A DNA stretch of 64,000 bases, taken from the NCBI GenBank assembly GCA_001604105.1, contig LVAQ01000021.1, positions 1 to 64,000 on the forward strand, written 5' to 3'. Of the stretch, positions 62,369-64,000 are shown piece by piece (position 1 is the first letter of the stretch; each line of letters opens with the position of its first letter). The stretch is from Clostridiales bacterium Firm_11 (GTDB lineage: Bacteria > Bacillota > Clostridia > Christensenellales > Aristaeellaceae). The notes beneath the pieces are model-generated. The model saw only the letters and a program-made list of their open reading frames with translations. It was not told the DNA's origin and searched no databases. A program made the translations under genes and the position numbers.

Positions 62369-63595
62369 TTATTCCGCCATGATTTCCTCGCGGATGGCGT
62401 AGTAGTTGGCAAACGCGTCTTCCAGCGATTCTTCGCCCAACAGGTAGAGCTTCATTTCCTCGGTGAAGTTATCCAGAATCTCCAGGTAGTAATCCGCCGT
62501 GCCCTGCTCGGCATAGATGTTGGAGGAGAAACGGTACTCCACGCCGGGCACCTTAACTTCTTCCTGATAAACAGCCATCGCTTCCGGCGTAGCGTAGGAG
62601 GGAACGTCATGGTTGGCCGCGATGGTGGAGGTGCCTTCTACAGAGGTCGTGTAGTAGGCGATAAATTTATAGGCTTCTTCCTGCTTGGTGCTGCCTTTGT
62701 AGATGGACAGCACGGAGTTTTGCCCGGCGCTGGAACCGGCCTGCGCTTCGTCCAGTACTGGCAGCGGCGCCGCGGCATAGTTGAAATCGACCTGCAACAG
62801 GCGGAATTCCCAATCCCCGTTGATCATCATGTAGATGTTGCCCGCGCCAAAGTAGCCATTCACATCAAAGGTGCCGGTGCTCATCTCCGCAATGGAGGGG
62901 TGGCTTGCATCGTCTACGTACAACCGATGGAGTATTTCCATGTACTGCATCGTTTTGGTCAGCGGCTGGGGATCATCCAGATATTCGCCCATGGCTACCG
63001 CGCCCAGGTTAGGCGTCCAAAAGGGAGATAACCCGCCCCAGTACTTGGTGCCATCTTCTTCATATGTCAGGCTCTTGGCCAAATCCGCGTATTCATCCCA
63101 CGTGATGCCAATGGGGTATTCCAGCCCTTTGGCGTCAAACAGATCCTTGTTGTAAAACAACATCCAGCAGGAGCCGGAGATCGGCAGGCCATAGAAGCCG
63201 CCCTCCGCGTCGGATACCGCTTGCAGGGGCGCGGTAATCGGCGTGGTGTCCAGTCCGGCTGCCTCGGCGTACGGCGCCAGGTTCACCAGCACTTGATTGC
63301 TCATGTACTTCTTTACCTGCGCAGGCGTACGAATCCAGAAGATATCGATGTCGCTGTCGCCTGTGGTGAGCACCTTCATCTTGTCGTCATAGCCATCGTT
63401 TGGAATCGTGGTCAGCTTCACCTCAACCCTGTCCTGCGAAGCGTTGTAGGCTTCGACAATCGCCTGCGCGGTGGTATCCATATCACTGGCGATGTAGAAG
63501 TTCAGCACTTCCCTGTCAGTTTGGGCTACGGCAACCCCGGAAACCATGCCCAGCAGCATTACGGTTGCCACCAAAGCGGTCAGTATCTTTTTCAC
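62369..63595 (-). CDS. extracellular sugar-binding protein of CUT1 ABC importer (locus J)
   Basis: A 408-residue binding protein. The signal peptide ends VAVA-QT (SPase I), without a lipobox. Segments PISGSCWMLFYNKDLFDAKG and GAGNIYMMINGDWEFRL are typical of family 1 solute-binding proteins. GGGGGAAA lies before the ATG. First gene of the operon with two permeases, GH5 and possibly the acetylesterase, so its ligand may be an acetylated beta-linked oligosaccharide. Confidence 0.93.
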   Translation of the reverse strand: MKKILTALVATVMLLGMVSGVAVAQTDREVLNFYIASDMDTTAQAIVEAYNASQDRVEVKLTTIPNDGYDDKMKVLTTGDSDIDIFWIRTPAQVKKYMSNQVLVNLAPYAEAAGLDTTPITAPLQAVSDAEGGFYGLPISGSCWMLFYNKDLFDAKGLEYPIGITWDEYADLAKSLTYEEDGTKYWGGLSPFWTPNLGAVAMGEYLDDPQPLTKTMQYMEILHRLYVDDASHPSIAEMSTGTFDVNGYFGAGNIYMMINGDWEFRLLQVDFNYAAAPLPVLDEAQAGSSAGQNSVLSIYKGSTKQEEAYKFIAYYTTSVEGTSTIAANHDVPSYATPEAMAVYQEEVKVPGVEYRFSSNIYAEQGTADYYLEILDNFTEEMKLYLLGEESLEDAFANYYAIREEIMAE

Positions 63596-63789
63596 GGCTC
63601 ATTTCCCCCTACTCAATTTTGGTTGGCTGCCTTGCCCCCGTGCCGCCACCCATGCCTGCGCCGATGCCGCATGGCTTGGTTTCGCAGCCCCGCCTGCCCA
63701 TCAAAGGCGCTGGCGCGATGCCCTGCATAGCAAGGCACCACGGCCATGTACCCATGGGCGAAGGTTTAGGCAGCCATCCTGTTACCTGT

Positions 63790-63817
63790 ATTATAGGGGA
63801 AGCGCCTTATGGCACAA
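63790..63817 (-). promoter_or_regulatory. promoter of the locus J operon
   Basis: On the minus strand, TTGTGC (63817-63812), 16-base spacer, TATAAT (63795-63790). The leader to the ATG is about 195 bases and holds nothing I recognise. Confidence 0.5.
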
Positions 63818-63921
63818 GGCGGAAATTGCGCACACCCTGCCCCTGCCTTTCTTTGATGCCTTGCGGACGCAATGCGTCTGTTTGCTTGGGTTGCCCAAGG
63901 CGATGCACTGTCTGGCCATCG

Positions 63922-63976
63922 CAAAAAACCTGTGAAGGTGTAGGTTTTATCCACCCACCATCACAGGTACGTTTCG
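63922..63976. terminator. bidirectional terminator at the right edge
   Basis: ACCTGTGA (63928-63935) pairs with TCACAGGT (63961-63968), extended inward by GGTG/CACC after one mismatch. A T-run follows on both strands (AAAAAA before it on plus; TTTTTTT shortly after). It most likely ends a minus-strand gene lying beyond base 64000. Confidence 0.8.
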
Positions 63977-64000
63977 TTTTTTTGCTGTACGCCATGCGCA

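Overview
This 64 kb window looks like a chromosomal carbohydrate-use region of a Firmicute (class Clostridia). I base this on the gene content: CUT1 sugar ABC transporters without their own ATPase, YesM/YesN-type two-component pairs, AraC and LacI regulators, and AAGGAGG-like ribosome binding sites. GC content appears somewhat above 50 percent. All six sugar-binding proteins have SPase I-type (AxA) signal peptides and no lipobox cysteine. I cannot name the species; an affiliation near Christensenellales is only an impression. There are no rRNA or tRNA genes, phage genes, transposases or CRISPR arrays.

Layout. 1-264: tail of a GH3 enzyme. 0.85-2.0 kb: tocopherol-cyclase/AttH-like protein. 2.3-8.5 kb: AraC regulator and an ABC importer with a GH127 beta-L-arabinofuranosidase. 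8.7-11.5 kb: resistance-type operon marR - unknown - MATE - GNAT behind a promoter carrying two operator copies. 12.2-23.2 kb: GH36 alpha-galactosidase, GH31 alpha-xylosidase-like enzyme, histidine kinase/AraC response regulator, and an ABC importer. 23.3-31.5 kb (minus strand): ribose-type ABC importer plus DhaK/DhaL kinase, EryC-like epimerase, SIS protein, TpiA-like and RpiB-like isomerases; I read this as a ketotetrose (erythrulose) pathway ending at D-erythrose-4-phosphate. 31.7-35.8 kb (divergent, plus strand): response regulator, a histidine kinase without an extracellular sensor domain, and a tandem RbsA-like ATPase whose nucleotide sites are degenerate. 36-43.6 kb: LacI, sucrose-type ABC importer, sucrose phosphorylase and GH32. 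43.6-44.04 kb: five tandem 96-bp repeats. 44.3-51.6 kb: LacI, LplB/C-type ABC importer and GH2 beta-galactosidase. 52-53 kb: AlkZ-like winged-helix protein. 53.2-57.4 kb: AraC, GH35-like enzyme and GH29 fucosidase. 57.8-63.6 kb (minus strand): acetylesterase, GH5 and an ABC importer.

How it works together. Each module couples a regulator to an importer and to cytoplasmic hydrolases; none of the nine complete glycosidases has a signal peptide. Polymers are therefore presumably cut elsewhere or by neighbours, and this cell imports and finishes the oligosaccharides. Five CUT1 importers must borrow an MsmX/UgpC-type ATPase from outside the window, whereas the tetrulose importer has its own. Every binding-protein gene is followed by a strong stem-loop, which probably gives it a higher mRNA level than the downstream genes. 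Good sigma-A type promoters and operator palindromes can be read directly for most operons.

The most unusual element is the 31.7-35.8 kb cassette. A sensor-less kinase is translationally coupled to a pseudo-ABC ATPase beside a working RbsABC importer. This suggests transport-coupled signalling rather than direct ligand sensing.
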